Part shown: positions 8,594 to 17,919 of the stretch, piece after piece
Numbering within the stretch: position 1 is the first letter of the stretch
Layout of the letters: each line of letters opens with the position of its first letter
Assembly: GCF_004023625.1 (NCBI RefSeq)
Contig: NZ_RPDJ01000007.1
Span: forward strand, 186,001 to 250,000
Source: Streptomyces cavernae
Lineage (GTDB): Bacteria; Actinomycetota; Actinomycetes; Streptomycetales; Streptomycetaceae
Length of the DNA: 64,000 bases
Direction of reading: 5' to 3'
Made by a program: the position numbers and the translations under genes
The notes under the pieces: generated by a model
What the model saw: only the letters and a program-made list of their open reading frames with translations
Databases searched by the model: none
Told to the model about the DNA's origin: nothing

Positions 8594-9573
8594 CGGCAGC
8601 GGTGAAGGACGAGATCTCCCGTCTTCCCGTCACCCGGACCTGCTGCAGAAAGGCGGAGGTCTCGGCCATCCTGCGGTTCGCCGGCGGGCTGCACCTGGTG
8701 AGCGGACGGATTGTTATCGAGGCGGAGCTGGACACCGCGATGGCGGCGCGGCGGCTCAAACGGGACATCCTGGAGATCTTCGGTCATGCGTCCGAGTTGA
8801 TCGTGATGGCCCCGGGCGGTCTGCGGCGCGGCTCGCGGTACGTCGTTCGGGTGGTGGCGGGCGGTGACCAGCTGGCCCGCCAGACGGGTCTGGTGGACGG
8901 CCGCGGCCGACCGATCCGCGGGCTCCCGCCGCAGGTGGTCTCGGGGGCCACCTGCGACGCCGAGGCCGCCTGGCGCGGAGCGTTCCTCGCCCACGGCTCG
9001 CTCACCGAGCCGGGCCGCTCGTCCTCCCTCGAGGTGACCTGCCCGGGCCCGGAGGCCGCGCTCGCGTTGGTCGGCGCGGCCCGCCGGCTGTCGATCGCCG
9101 CGAAGGCCCGCGAGGTACGGGGCGTGGACCGGGTCGTCGTACGGGACGGGGACGCGATCGGCGCCCTGCTGACCCGCCTCGGCGCGCATGAGTCGGTGCT
9201 GGCCTGGGAGGAGCGGCGGATGCGCCGGGAGGTGCGCGCCACGGCGAACCGGCTCGCCAACTTCGACGACGCCAATCTGCGCCGCTCGGCGCGGGCCGCC
9301 GTCGCGGCCGGCGCGCGGGTGCAGCGGGCGCTGGAGATCCTCGGCGAGGAGGTGCCCGAGCACCTCGCCGCGGCCGGCCGGCTGCGCATGGAGCACAAGC
9401 AGGCCTCCCTGGAGGAACTGGGCGCGCTCGCCGACCCGCCGCTGACCAAGGACGCGGTCGCCGGACGGATCCGAAGGCTGCTGGCCATGGCCGACAAGCG
9501 AGCCCAGGACCTCGGCATCCCGGGAACCGAGTCCAGCATCACCGAAGAGATGGCCGACAACCTCGTGGGCTGA
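8584..9573 (+). CDS. whiA: Sporulation transcription factor WhiA
   Basis: A 329-residue WhiA, the DNA-binding partner of WhiB that switches Streptomyces aerial hyphae to sporulation septation; a homologue occurs in most Gram-positives. The N-terminal two-thirds is a degenerate LAGLIDADG homing-endonuclease fold (TRTCCRKAEVSAILRFAGGL, ATCDAEAAWRGAFLAHGSLT). The C-terminus has the helix-turn-helix (QASLEELGALADPPLTKDAV, AGRIRRLLAMAD). The start ATG lies within yvcK (10-base overlap). The position after uvrC-rapZ-yvcK is the conserved actinobacterial and firmicute arrangement. Confidence 0.97.
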   Translation: MAMTAAVKDEISRLPVTRTCCRKAEVSAILRFAGGLHLVSGRIVIEAELDTAMAARRLKRDILEIFGHASELIVMAPGGLRRGSRYVVRVVAGGDQLARQTGLVDGRGRPIRGLPPQVVSGATCDAEAAWRGAFLAHGSLTEPGRSSSLEVTCPGPEAALALVGAARRLSIAAKAREVRGVDRVVVRDGDAIGALLTRLGAHESVLAWEERRMRREVRATANRLANFDDANLRRSARAAVAAGARVQRALEILGEEVPEHLAAAGRLRMEHKQASLEELGALADPPLTKDAVAGRIRRLLAMADKRAQDLGIPGTESSITEEMADNLVG

Positions 9574-10259
9574 CGCCGCAGGGCTCGTGGGCCCGTGGGG
9601 CCGAAGGCGACTGCTCTTGTTGGCAGATGCCGCCGGGCTCTGAGGCCGATGCCGCCGGGCTCGTGGGCTGGGGCGACCGGTCTGGTTGGCTGACGGCGCC
9701 CGGGTTGTGGAGCTGACGCCGCAGGGCTCGTGGGCTGGGGCGACCGGTCTGGTTGGCTGACGGCGCCCGGGTTGTGGAGCTGACGCCGCAGGGCTCGTGG
9801 GCTGGGGCGACCGGTCTGGTTGGCTGACGGCGCCCGGGTTGTGGAGCTGACGCCGCAGGGCTCGTGGGCTGGGGCGACCGGTCTCGTTGGCTGACGCTGC
9901 CGGGTTCTGGCTGACGTCGCCGGGTTCGTTGGCTGATGAGGACCGGGCCCTGAGGCCGATGCCCCAGGCTCCTGGGCCGACGTCGTCGTTGGGAGAAACC
10001 TCTCGGGCTGACTCCACGGACATGGGCCAGAACGGCGGACAACACGGGGCTGAAAACGCCGACAACCGGCCAAAGATCACCGGGATCGGAAGTCCTGTCG
10101 GGTACAACGGGGTCCCTCACCAGGAACAAGTCGCCGTCGCCCAGCCGGCGGCGGCGACTTCCTGCCACCCCACCCCCGGAAGGCCGTGTTGACATGATCA
10201 TGAGGTCCTATGAGCCTTTCGTCTGGCGTAGAAGTGCCGGACAACTACAAGGGGGGCTC
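9574..10259. other. 686-base intergenic region between whiA and carboxypeptidase gene
   Basis: No gene is supported here. A 67-bp tandem repeat fills about 9655-9900. The right part carries the promoter region of the carboxypeptidase gene: a TTGACA at 10190-10195 next to the self-complementary CATGATCATG (10194-10203), with no convincing -10 at normal spacing. AAGGGGGG before 10260 is its ribosome-binding site. Long minus-strand open frames here come from the repeat and composition. Confidence 0.7.
9655..9900. repeat. 67-bp tandem repeat, about 3.7 copies
   Basis: Unit starts TCGTGGGCTGGGGCGACCGG recur at 9661, 9728, 9795 and 9862, exactly 67 bp apart and nearly identical. Shorter degenerate pieces extend to about 9960. 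The segment GCTGACGCCGCAGGGCTCGT inside the unit also occurs once at the whiA stop codon (about 9570-9589), suggesting the array was seeded from the whiA 3' end. Confidence 0.85.
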
Positions 10260-13211
10260 ATGAGACGAAGAGCGAGATCCGTTCTTGTCACGGGCGCGCT
10301 CATCCTCGGTACGGCGGCGGTCGCACCCGTCGCCCAGGCCAAGGCGGAAGGACCTACCGACCAGGGTGCCGACGCGATCAAGGTGTTCCGTGCCGAGGTC
10401 ACCCAGAACCAGGTGCCACTGCTCATCGAGGCCGGCCAGGACAGTCACGAACTCTCCGAGCAGGTCCCCGAGAAGGGCAGTGCCACGGTCGAGGTCTTCC
10501 TCACCGACAAGCAGGCCGACGAACTCGAGGACAAGGGCGTCGAGCTGACCGAGCACAGGCTGTCGGCGAAGGCCGAGGCCCGTGTCAAGGCCGCCGGGGA
10601 CGGGGTCTTCCGGCCGTACAGCGGAGCGGGCGGCCTGAAGGAGGAGATCGTCAGGACCGGTCAGGCCCACCCCTCGCTGACCAAGGTCGTCTCCATCGGC
10701 AAGACCACGGGCGGGCAGGACATCCTCGCGCTCAAACTGACCAAGGGCGCCAAGAAGACCAAGGACGGCGCCAAGCCGTCCGTGCTGTACGTGTCCAACC
10801 AGCACGCCCGCGAGTGGATCACGCCCGAGATGACCCGTCGGCTGATGCACCACTACCTGGACAACTACGGCAAGGACAAGAAGATCACCAAGCTGGTGGA
10901 CTCCACCGAGCTGTGGTTCGTGCTCTCCGCCAACCCCGACGGCTACGACTTCACCCACGCCGACCCCGCCAACCGCCAGTGGCGCAAGAACCTGCGGGAC
11001 AACAACGGCGACGGCACCATCACCACCGGCGACGGCGTCGACCTCAACCGCAACTTCTCCTACAAGTGGGGCTACGACGACGAGGGTTCGTCCCCCAACC
11101 CGACCAGCGAGACCTACCGTGGCGCGTCCCCGAGCTCCGAGCCCGAGACCCGGGCGCTCGACGCCTTCGAACGACGCATCGGGTTCGAGTACGGCATCAA
11201 CTACCACTCCGCCGCCGAACTGATCCTCTACGGCGTCGGCTGGCAGGTGGCCACGCCCAGCCCGGACGACGTCCTCTACAAGTCCCTGGCCGGCACACCG
11301 GAGAACCCCGCGGTCCCCGGCTACCACCCGCAGGTCTCCTCGGAGCTGTACACCACCAACGGCGAGGCCGACGGACACGCCTCCAACGTCAATGGCATCG
11401 CGATGTTCACCCCCGAGATGTCGACCTGCCAGACGGCATCGAACGTCGACCCCAACGACGCCTGGAACGCGGCCGACTGCGAGTCGATCTTCACCTTCCC
11501 CGACGACGAGAAGCTGATCCAGCAGGAGTTCGCCAAGAACGTCCCGTTCGCGATCTCCGTCGCCGAGTCCGCGGTCCGTCCGGACCAGCCGTCCTCCTCC
11601 GTGGGCATCGCCGCACCCGACTTCACCCCGGCCCCCTTCACGACGTCGTACTCCCGCGGCGCCGACCAGGAGGTCTCCGTCGTGGCCCGCAAGTCCGTAC
11701 GCGACAGGGACCTCAAGTACCGCGTCAACGGCGGCCGTATCGAGAGCGGGGCGCTGAAGGCCTGGAAGGGCGGCGAGACCTACGGCGGCGACGACAACCT
11801 CTACTTCGACGAGTACCGGGGCAAGGTCGACGACGGCGAGCCCGGTGACAAGGTCGAGGTGTGGTTCACCGGCGAGACCGAGAATGGCAAGGAGATCTCC
11901 AGCGAGCACTTCACGTACACCGTCGCCGAGCGCCCCAAGGCCGACACCCTCGTCGTGGCCGAGGAGGGCGCGAGCGCGACGCAGGCGCAGACGTACGTGG
12001 ACGCGCTGAAGGCCAACGGCCGCAAGGCGATCGTCTGGGACGTCGCCACCCAGGGCGCACCGGACGCGCTGGGCGTCCTCGACCACTTCAAGACCGTCGT
12101 GCACCACACCGGCGCCAACCGCCCCGGCATCGCCGCCCAGCTCCAGCTGCGCTCGTACCTCAACGAGGGCGGCAAGCTGATCGAGGCCGGTGAACTCGCG
12201 GGCGGCTCGGTCGTCATCGGCGACACCTCGACGAACGACTTCAGCCAGTACTACCTGGGCGCCTACTCCCGTACGTCGACGGCCGGCGTCACGGGCCTCA
12301 CCGGTTCCGGGAAGCTCGCGGGTGTCGCGCCGACCCTTCAGGACGCGCCGGGCAACCCGCTCAACCAGGCGGGCACCTTCAGCGTCACCTCCGACTCGCT
12401 GCCCGCCGCGAACTACCCGCAGTTCGCCAGCGCGGGCGGCGGTCAGTTCGCGGGTTCCGTCAACCCCTATGGCCCTTACGAGGGATCCTGGATGGCGGCG
12501 GCGGTGCACACCGACGACGCCTGGAAGCGCCTCAGCCGCACCATCGACCTCACGAAGGTCACCGCGGCCGACAAGCCGACCCTGCGCACACAGTTGCTGT
12601 GGGACACCGAGCCCGGCTACGACCACGCCGTGCTCGAGGCCCGCACCGCGGGGGCCGACGACTGGACCACACTGCCGGAGGCCGGCGGCGCCTCGAAGCC
12701 CACAGTGCCCACCGAGTGCGAGGCCGGGTTCCTCCTCCGGGAGCACCCCGCGCTGAAGCGCTATCTGACCATCGGACCCGACGGCTGCACCGGCACCGGA
12801 ACCTCCGGTACCTGGAACAGCCTCACGGGTTCCTCCGACGGCTGGCGGCAGGTGAACTTCGACCTCAGCGCGTATGCGGGCAGGACGGTCGAGGTGTCGC
12901 TGGGCTACATCACCGACCCGGGCACCGGCGGCCGCGGCGTCCTCGCCGACAACACCTCGCTCGTCGTCGGTGGCACCGCCACCGGAACCGAGGGGTTCGA
13001 GACCTCTCTGGGCCCGTGGAGCGTCCCCGGACCGCCCGCGGGCAGCCCGGCGGTGCTGAAGGACTGGACGCGTGCCGGAGAGCTGTTCAAGACCTACGGT
13101 GCGGTCACCACGGACGACACGGTGCTGCTGGGCTTCGGCCTGGAACACGTCGCCACGGCCGCCGAACGGACGGCCCTGATCGGCAAGGCGCTTGCGGCGC
13201 TCAAGAGTTGA
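10260..13211 (+). CDS. Secreted M14-family zinc carboxypeptidase
   Basis: A 983-residue secreted metallopeptidase. The signal peptide is MRRRARSVLVTGALILGTAA, cleaved after AQA. The M14 domain (about residues 120-450) has zinc ligands in SNQHAREWITPE (HxxE), substrate-binding NPDGYDFTHADPANRQWRKN and VDLNRNFSYKWG, the third zinc ligand in GINYHSAAEL, and the probable catalytic Glu in MFTPEMST. About 500 further residues form beta-rich C-terminal domains (a galactose-binding-like jelly roll near the end: YAGRTVEVSLGYITDPGTGG). I chose ATG 10260 for AAGGGGGG upstream and the clean signal peptide. Probably digests extracellular peptides; a monocistronic gene. Confidence 0.93.
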   Translation: MRRRARSVLVTGALILGTAAVAPVAQAKAEGPTDQGADAIKVFRAEVTQNQVPLLIEAGQDSHELSEQVPEKGSATVEVFLTDKQADELEDKGVELTEHRLSAKAEARVKAAGDGVFRPYSGAGGLKEEIVRTGQAHPSLTKVVSIGKTTGGQDILALKLTKGAKKTKDGAKPSVLYVSNQHAREWITPEMTRRLMHHYLDNYGKDKKITKLVDSTELWFVLSANPDGYDFTHADPANRQWRKNLRDNNGDGTITTGDGVDLNRNFSYKWGYDDEGSSPNPTSETYRGASPSSEPETRALDAFERRIGFEYGINYHSAAELILYGVGWQVATPSPDDVLYKSLAGTPENPAVPGYHPQVSSELYTTNGEADGHASNVNGIAMFTPEMSTCQTASNVDPNDAWNAADCESIFTFPDDEKLIQQEFAKNVPFAISVAESAVRPDQPSSSVGIAAPDFTPAPFTTSYSRGADQEVSVVARKSVRDRDLKYRVNGGRIESGALKAWKGGETYGGDDNLYFDEYRGKVDDGEPGDKVEVWFTGETENGKEISSEHFTYTVAERPKADTLVVAEEGASATQAQTYVDALKANGRKAIVWDVATQGAPDALGVLDHFKTVVHHTGANRPGIAAQLQLRSYLNEGGKLIEAGELAGGSVVIGDTSTNDFSQYYLGAYSRTSTAGVTGLTGSGKLAGVAPTLQDAPGNPLNQAGTFSVTSDSLPAANYPQFASAGGGQFAGSVNPYGPYEGSWMAAAVHTDDAWKRLSRTIDLTKVTAADKPTLRTQLLWDTEPGYDHAVLEARTAGADDWTTLPEAGGASKPTVPTECEAGFLLREHPALKRYLTIGPDGCTGTGTSGTWNSLTGSSDGWRQVNFDLSAYAGRTVEVSLGYITDPGTGGRGVLADNTSLVVGGTATGTEGFETSLGPWSVPGPPAGSPAVLKDWTRAGELFKTYGAVTTDDTVLLGFGLEHVATAAERTALIGKALAALKS

Positions 13212-13319
13212 TCTTGGAGAGTACCTCATGAGCCGGCCGGCCCGTGCCCGCGCGAGCCGTCCGGGGCGTCACCGCCGTTGACCCAAGCGTCACCGCGCGG
13301 TGGACAGAACGTAAAGAAA

Positions 13320-13359
13320 ACGGCGGTCCGTACCTCTACTGGTGGGTACGGGCCGCCGT
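13320..13359. terminator. Hairpin in the carboxypeptidase-gap intergenic region
   Basis: ACGGCGGTCCGTACC (13320-13334) pairs with GGTACGGGCCGCCGT (13345-13359) with one G-U pair. Downstream on the plus strand there is no T-tract, but the minus-strand reading continues TTTTCTTTAC. It could end carboxypeptidase mRNA and/or block minus-strand transcripts coming from gap. Confidence 0.6.
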
Positions 13360-13485
13360 GCCGTGTATGGCCCGTGGCCGATGTCACCACGCGGGCCTCA
13401 GGGAGGTAGGGTCGTAGGCGGTCGGGGACATCCCATACAACTCGCCGGCGTCGAAACCCGGCGTACCTAACGAGGAGATCGGTTC

Positions 13486-14493
<1,008 letters not shown>

Positions 14494-14524
14494 GTCCCGG
14501 AGCAGGCACCTCGATGTGAGTGCC

Positions 14525-14567
14525 GGGCTCGGGCAGCGCAGCGTCGCGCTGTCCGAGCCCCCTTTTT
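14525..14567 (+). terminator. Rho-independent terminator after gap
   Basis: Stem 14525-14539 / 14546-14560 (15 bp with one G-U) with loop AGCGTC, followed by CC and five T residues. This is the best U-tract terminator in the window. Confidence 0.92.
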
Positions 14568-14681
14568 GCGGCTGAACCGCCGCCGCTCCCGCGGACCCGG
14601 TCGCTTCGCCCATCATGGTTGCCCCGTCGATGGCCGAACCGTTCGCGGGAAAATACTCAGAGTCCCCTCAGGAGTCACTGA

Positions 14682-15893
14682 ATGAAGACGATCGACGAAC
14701 TTCTCGCCGAAGGGGTCGCGGGCAAGCGGGTCTTCGTCCGAGCCGACCTGAACGTACCGCTGGCCGACGGCCGCATCACCGACGACGGCCGTATCCGCGC
14801 CGTGCTGCCGACCGTCAAGGCGCTGGCCGACGCGGGCGCCAAGGTCGTCGTCGCCTCGCACCTCGGGCGTCCCAAGGGCGCACCGGACCCCGCCTTCTCG
14901 CTGCGGCCCGCCGCCGAACGGCTCGGCGAACTCCTCGGCGCGGACGTGCACTTCGCCACGGACACCGTCGGCGAGTCCGCCACGTCCACGGTCGCCGGTC
15001 TCCCCGAGGGCCGCGTCGCGGTCATCGAGAACCTGCGCTTCAACCCGGGCGAGACCGCCAAGGACGACGCCGAGCGCGGCGCGTTCGCCGATCAGCTCGC
15101 GGCCCTCGCCGACGTCTACGTGAGTGACGGCTTCGGCGCCGTGCACCGGGGGCACGCCTCGGTGTACGACCTCCCGGCCCGCCTGCCGCACTACGCCGGA
15201 TACCTCATCGCGAACGAGGTCGGCGTCCTGAAGAAGCTCACCGAGGACGTCAAGCGCCCCTACGTCGTCGTGCTCGGCGGCGCCAAGGTCTCCGACAAGC
15301 TCGCCGTCATCGACCAACTGCTCGGCAAGGCCGACCGACTGCTCATCGGCGGCGGCATGGCGTACACCTTCCTCAAGGCCAAGGGGTACGAGATCGGCGG
15401 CTCCCTCCTCCAGGAGGACCAGCTCGCGGCGGTCACGGAGTACATCGAGCGCGCCGAGAAGACGGGTGTCGAACTGGTGCTGCCCGTCGACGCGCTCGTC
15501 GCCCCCGAGTTCCCGGACCTCAAGACCAAGGCGCCGGCGAGCCCGGCCACGGTCGCCGCGGACGCCATCCCGGCCGACCAGATGGGTCTGGACATCGGTC
15601 CGGAGACCCGCAAGCTGTACGCCTCGAAGATCACCGATGCCGCCACCGTCTTCTGGAACGGCCCGATGGGCGTCTTCGAGCACCCCGATTTCGCCGAGGG
15701 CACCAAGGCCGTCGCCCAGGCACTTCTCGACTCGTCGGCCTTCACGGTCGTCGGTGGCGGTGACTCCGCCGCGGCCGTGCGCATCCTGGGCTTCGACGAG
15801 TCGGCATTCGGCCACATCTCGACCGGTGGCGGCGCCTCCCTCGAATACCTCGAGGGCAAGACGCTCCCCGGCCTCGCCGCACTGGAGGACTGA
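14682..15893 (+). CDS. pgk: Phosphoglycerate kinase
   Basis: A 403-residue phosphoglycerate kinase making ATP from 1,3-bisphosphoglycerate. Family motifs: VFVRADLNVPL, ASHLGRPKG, the hinge region GLDIGPETRKLY, GGGMAYTFLKAKG and VVGGGDSAAAVR. CAGGAG about 8 nt before the ATG is the ribosome-binding site. tpiA starts 5 bases after its stop, so the two form an operon. Confidence 0.98.
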   Translation: MKTIDELLAEGVAGKRVFVRADLNVPLADGRITDDGRIRAVLPTVKALADAGAKVVVASHLGRPKGAPDPAFSLRPAAERLGELLGADVHFATDTVGESATSTVAGLPEGRVAVIENLRFNPGETAKDDAERGAFADQLAALADVYVSDGFGAVHRGHASVYDLPARLPHYAGYLIANEVGVLKKLTEDVKRPYVVVLGGAKVSDKLAVIDQLLGKADRLLIGGGMAYTFLKAKGYEIGGSLLQEDQLAAVTEYIERAEKTGVELVLPVDALVAPEFPDLKTKAPASPATVAADAIPADQMGLDIGPETRKLYASKITDAATVFWNGPMGVFEHPDFAEGTKAVAQALLDSSAFTVVGGGDSAAAVRILGFDESAFGHISTGGGASLEYLEGKTLPGLAALED

Positions 15894-15898
15894 CCCCG

Positions 15899-16690
15899 AT
15901 GTCCGCATCCGTTTCTGCCGGGCGCACGCCGCTGATGGCGGGCAACTGGAAGATGAACCTCAACCACCTCGAGGCCATCGCGCACGTCCAGAAGCTCGCC
16001 TTCGCCCTAGCCGACAAGGACTACGAGGCCGTCGAGGTCGCCGTCCTGCCCCCCTTCACCGACCTGCGCTCCGTGCAGACCCTGGTCGACGGTGACAAGC
16101 TCCGGATCAAGTACGGCGCGCAGGACGTCTCCGCGCACGACTCCGGCGCCTACACCGGCGAGATCTCCGGCCCGATGCTGGCCAAGCTGAAGTGCGCCTA
16201 CGTGGCCGTGGGGCACTCCGAGCGGCGCCAGTACCACAACGAGACCGACGACGTCGTCAACGCCAAGGTCAAGGCGGCCTTCAAGCACGGCCTCACGCCG
16301 ATCCTGTGCGTCGGTGAGGAACTGGAGGTCCGCGAGGCGGGCAACCACGTCACGCACACCCTCACCCAGGTCGAGGGCGGCCTCAAGGACGTCCCGGCCG
16401 AGCAGGCCGAGTCGGTCGTCATCGCCTACGAGCCGGTGTGGGCCATCGGTACCGGCAAGGTCTGCGGTGCCGACGACGCCCAGGAGGTCTGCGCGGCGAT
16501 CCGCGGCAAGCTCGCCGAGCTGTACTCGCAGGAGCTGGCCGACCAGGTCCGCATCCAGTACGGCGGCTCCGTGAAGGCGGGCAACGTCGCGGAGATCATG
16601 GCGAAGCCCGACATCGACGGCGCGCTGGTCGGCGGGGCCTCACTGGACGCGGACGAGTTCGTCAAGATCGTGCGGTTCCGCGACCAGTGA
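15899..16690 (+). CDS. tpiA: Triosephosphate isomerase
   Basis: A 263-residue TIM barrel interconverting DHAP and GAP. GNWKMNLNH carries Asn and Lys of the active site. GHSERRQYHNE holds the electrophilic His, AYEPVWAIGTG holds the catalytic Glu and loop 6, and QYGGSVKAGN binds phosphate. The ATG lies 5 bases after pgk. The GGAGG used for initiation lies inside the end of pgk, which suggests coupled translation. Confidence 0.98.
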   Translation: MSASVSAGRTPLMAGNWKMNLNHLEAIAHVQKLAFALADKDYEAVEVAVLPPFTDLRSVQTLVDGDKLRIKYGAQDVSAHDSGAYTGEISGPMLAKLKCAYVAVGHSERRQYHNETDDVVNAKVKAAFKHGLTPILCVGEELEVREAGNHVTHTLTQVEGGLKDVPAEQAESVVIAYEPVWAIGTGKVCGADDAQEVCAAIRGKLAELYSQELADQVRIQYGGSVKAGNVAEIMAKPDIDGALVGGASLDADEFVKIVRFRDQ

Positions 16691-16837
16691 GTGATCGACT
16701 GCTGCGACCGGTGAGTAGGCCGTAGCGGCGATACGTCGTACCCTTGCGGGGGTCGGAGCAGGAACCGGGCGTGCGGCGCCCGGTCGGCAGGCTCCGGCCC
16801 CCGTCGTCCATCCGAATCCTAGGAAGTTGGTCCAGCC

Positions 16838-17074
16838 GTGGTTTTGGGGTTCTCGATCGCCCTGATCGTCTTCAGCCTGCTGCTGATGCTGCTGGTGCTG
16901 ATGCACAAGGGGAAGGGCGGCGGCCTCTCCGACATGTTCGGTGGCGGCATGCAGTCCTCCGTCGGCGGCTCCTCGGTCGCCGAGCGCAACCTCGACCGCA
17001 TCACCGTCGTGGTCGGTTTGCTGTGGTTCGCGTGCATTGTCGTGCTCGGAATCATGATGAAGATCAACAACTGA
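16838..17074 (+). CDS. secG: Preprotein translocase subunit SecG
   Basis: A 78-residue SecG, the small accessory subunit of the SecYEG channel. Two membrane segments (GFSIALIVFSLLLMLLVLM and ITVVVGLLWFACIVVLGIMM) flank a cytoplasmic Gly-rich loop (GKGGGLSDMFGGG). GTG start; AGGAAG lies about 13 nt upstream. A position behind tpiA is conserved among actinobacteria. Confidence 0.95.
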   Translation: MVLGFSIALIVFSLLLMLLVLMHKGKGGGLSDMFGGGMQSSVGGSSVAERNLDRITVVVGLLWFACIVVLGIMMKINN

Positions 17075-17205
17075 TCTCCCGTTGATCTCCTATTGATCTC
17101 CCATCGGTGTCGATACGGCCGTCTTAAGGGCCCATGTACCGGTACGCGCCCCCAAGTGCGGCCTATCATGGGCCCAGCGTCCAGGGGCGGGTGTAACTCC
17201 AATCA

Positions 17206-17234
17206 CTGGACGCGCGTTGGGCCTTACGTAGACT
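17206..17234 (+). promoter_or_regulatory. Candidate promoter of the RbpA-family gene
   Basis: CTGGAC (17206-17211), a 17-bp spacer and TAGACT (17229-17234) fit a vegetative Streptomyces promoter. The start codon is 66 bases further on. Confidence 0.55.
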
Positions 17235-17300
17235 GAGGCGCTCGCAGCGAAGCGACACGCCGACTCGCTTTGCGGCACCATCACGCAGGGAGTTACGACC

Positions 17301-17636
17301 GTGGCAAGTGGCAACGCGATCCGTGGAAGCCGGGTCGGGGCGGGGCCGATGGGCGAGGCCGAGCGTGGCGAGTCCGCGCCGCGGCTGCGCGTCTCCTTCT
17401 GGTGCTCCAACGGGCACGAGACGCAGCCGAGCTTCGCCAGCGACGCGCAGGTTCCCGACAACTGGGACTGCCCCCGCTGCGGCTTTCCGGCCGGACAGGA
17501 CCGGGACAACCCGCCGGACCCGCCGCGCACCGAGCCGTACAAGACGCACCTCGCGTACGTACGGGAGCGGCGCAGCGACGCGGACGGCGAGGCGATCCTC
17601 GCGGAGGCGCTTGCCAAACTGCGCGGCGAAATCTAG
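17301..17636 (+). CDS. RNA polymerase-binding protein, RbpA family (paralogue type)
   Basis: A 111-residue protein of the RbpA family, which binds the RNA polymerase beta subunit and group 1/2 sigma factors and stabilises open complexes. The central beta domain has a CxxGH...CPRCG pair (FWCSNGHETQPSF, WDCPRCGFPAGQD). The sigma-interacting helices follow (TEPYKTHLAYVRERR, ILAEALAKLRGEI). From memory, canonical Streptomyces RbpA is about 124 residues with a longer C-terminal tail. This one stops right after the helix, so it is more likely the RbpB-type paralogue than the main RbpA. GTG start with GGGAG upstream. Confidence 0.8.
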   Translation: MASGNAIRGSRVGAGPMGEAERGESAPRLRVSFWCSNGHETQPSFASDAQVPDNWDCPRCGFPAGQDRDNPPDPPRTEPYKTHLAYVRERRSDADGEAILAEALAKLRGEI

Positions 17637-17645
17637 GAGTTGGAG

Positions 17646-17675
17646 CCGGCCGGGCACCTGAGGGTGTCTGGCCGG
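17646..17675 (+). terminator. Hairpin terminator after the RbpA-family gene
   Basis: 13-bp stem CCGGCCGGGCACC (17646-17658) with GGTGTCTGGCCGG (17663-17675), two G-U pairs, loop TGAG, no T-tract. It lies 9 bases after the stop. Confidence 0.6.
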
Positions 17676-17919
17676 ACGCGTTGACAGGGCACGGCGGGGG
17701 CGCCCCGGTGGGCCCGCGCCCCGGCTCGTCTTCTTCTCCTGTCCGCCCTGATACCGGTCCGCGGCCGCGTTGATACCGGCGCGCCGACCGGACGTACCTG
17801 TTGTTGCACCGCACGACGGCGCGATGACTGCTCGTGTACCGCCCTGATCAATTAGGTTGGGACCGGCAGTGGGCAAGGTACGCAGAGCACCACAGGCAGG
17901 AAAGAGGCGGAAGTCCGAG

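Noticed and set aside
9655..9900. CRISPR array
   Set aside because: The 67-bp units are contiguous without unique spacers, and no cas genes are nearby. The same holds for the 38-bp array at 47741.
8356..10107. 583-codon and other long minus-strand frames across whiA and the 67-bp array
   Set aside because: They result from stop-free antisense sequence and from the repeat being open in all minus-strand frames; their protein sequence is repetitive (APAHEPCGVSSTTRAP).
10245..13229. 994-codon open frame on the minus strand opposite the carboxypeptidase gene
   Set aside because: Composition (Val/Gly/Arg/Leu blocks) is that of an antisense shadow of a GC3-biased gene. The plus-strand protein has a signal peptide and full M14 motifs.
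17681..17686. TTGACA as -35 of a pgi promoter
   Set aside because: No TAnnnT hexamer lies 16-19 bp downstream.
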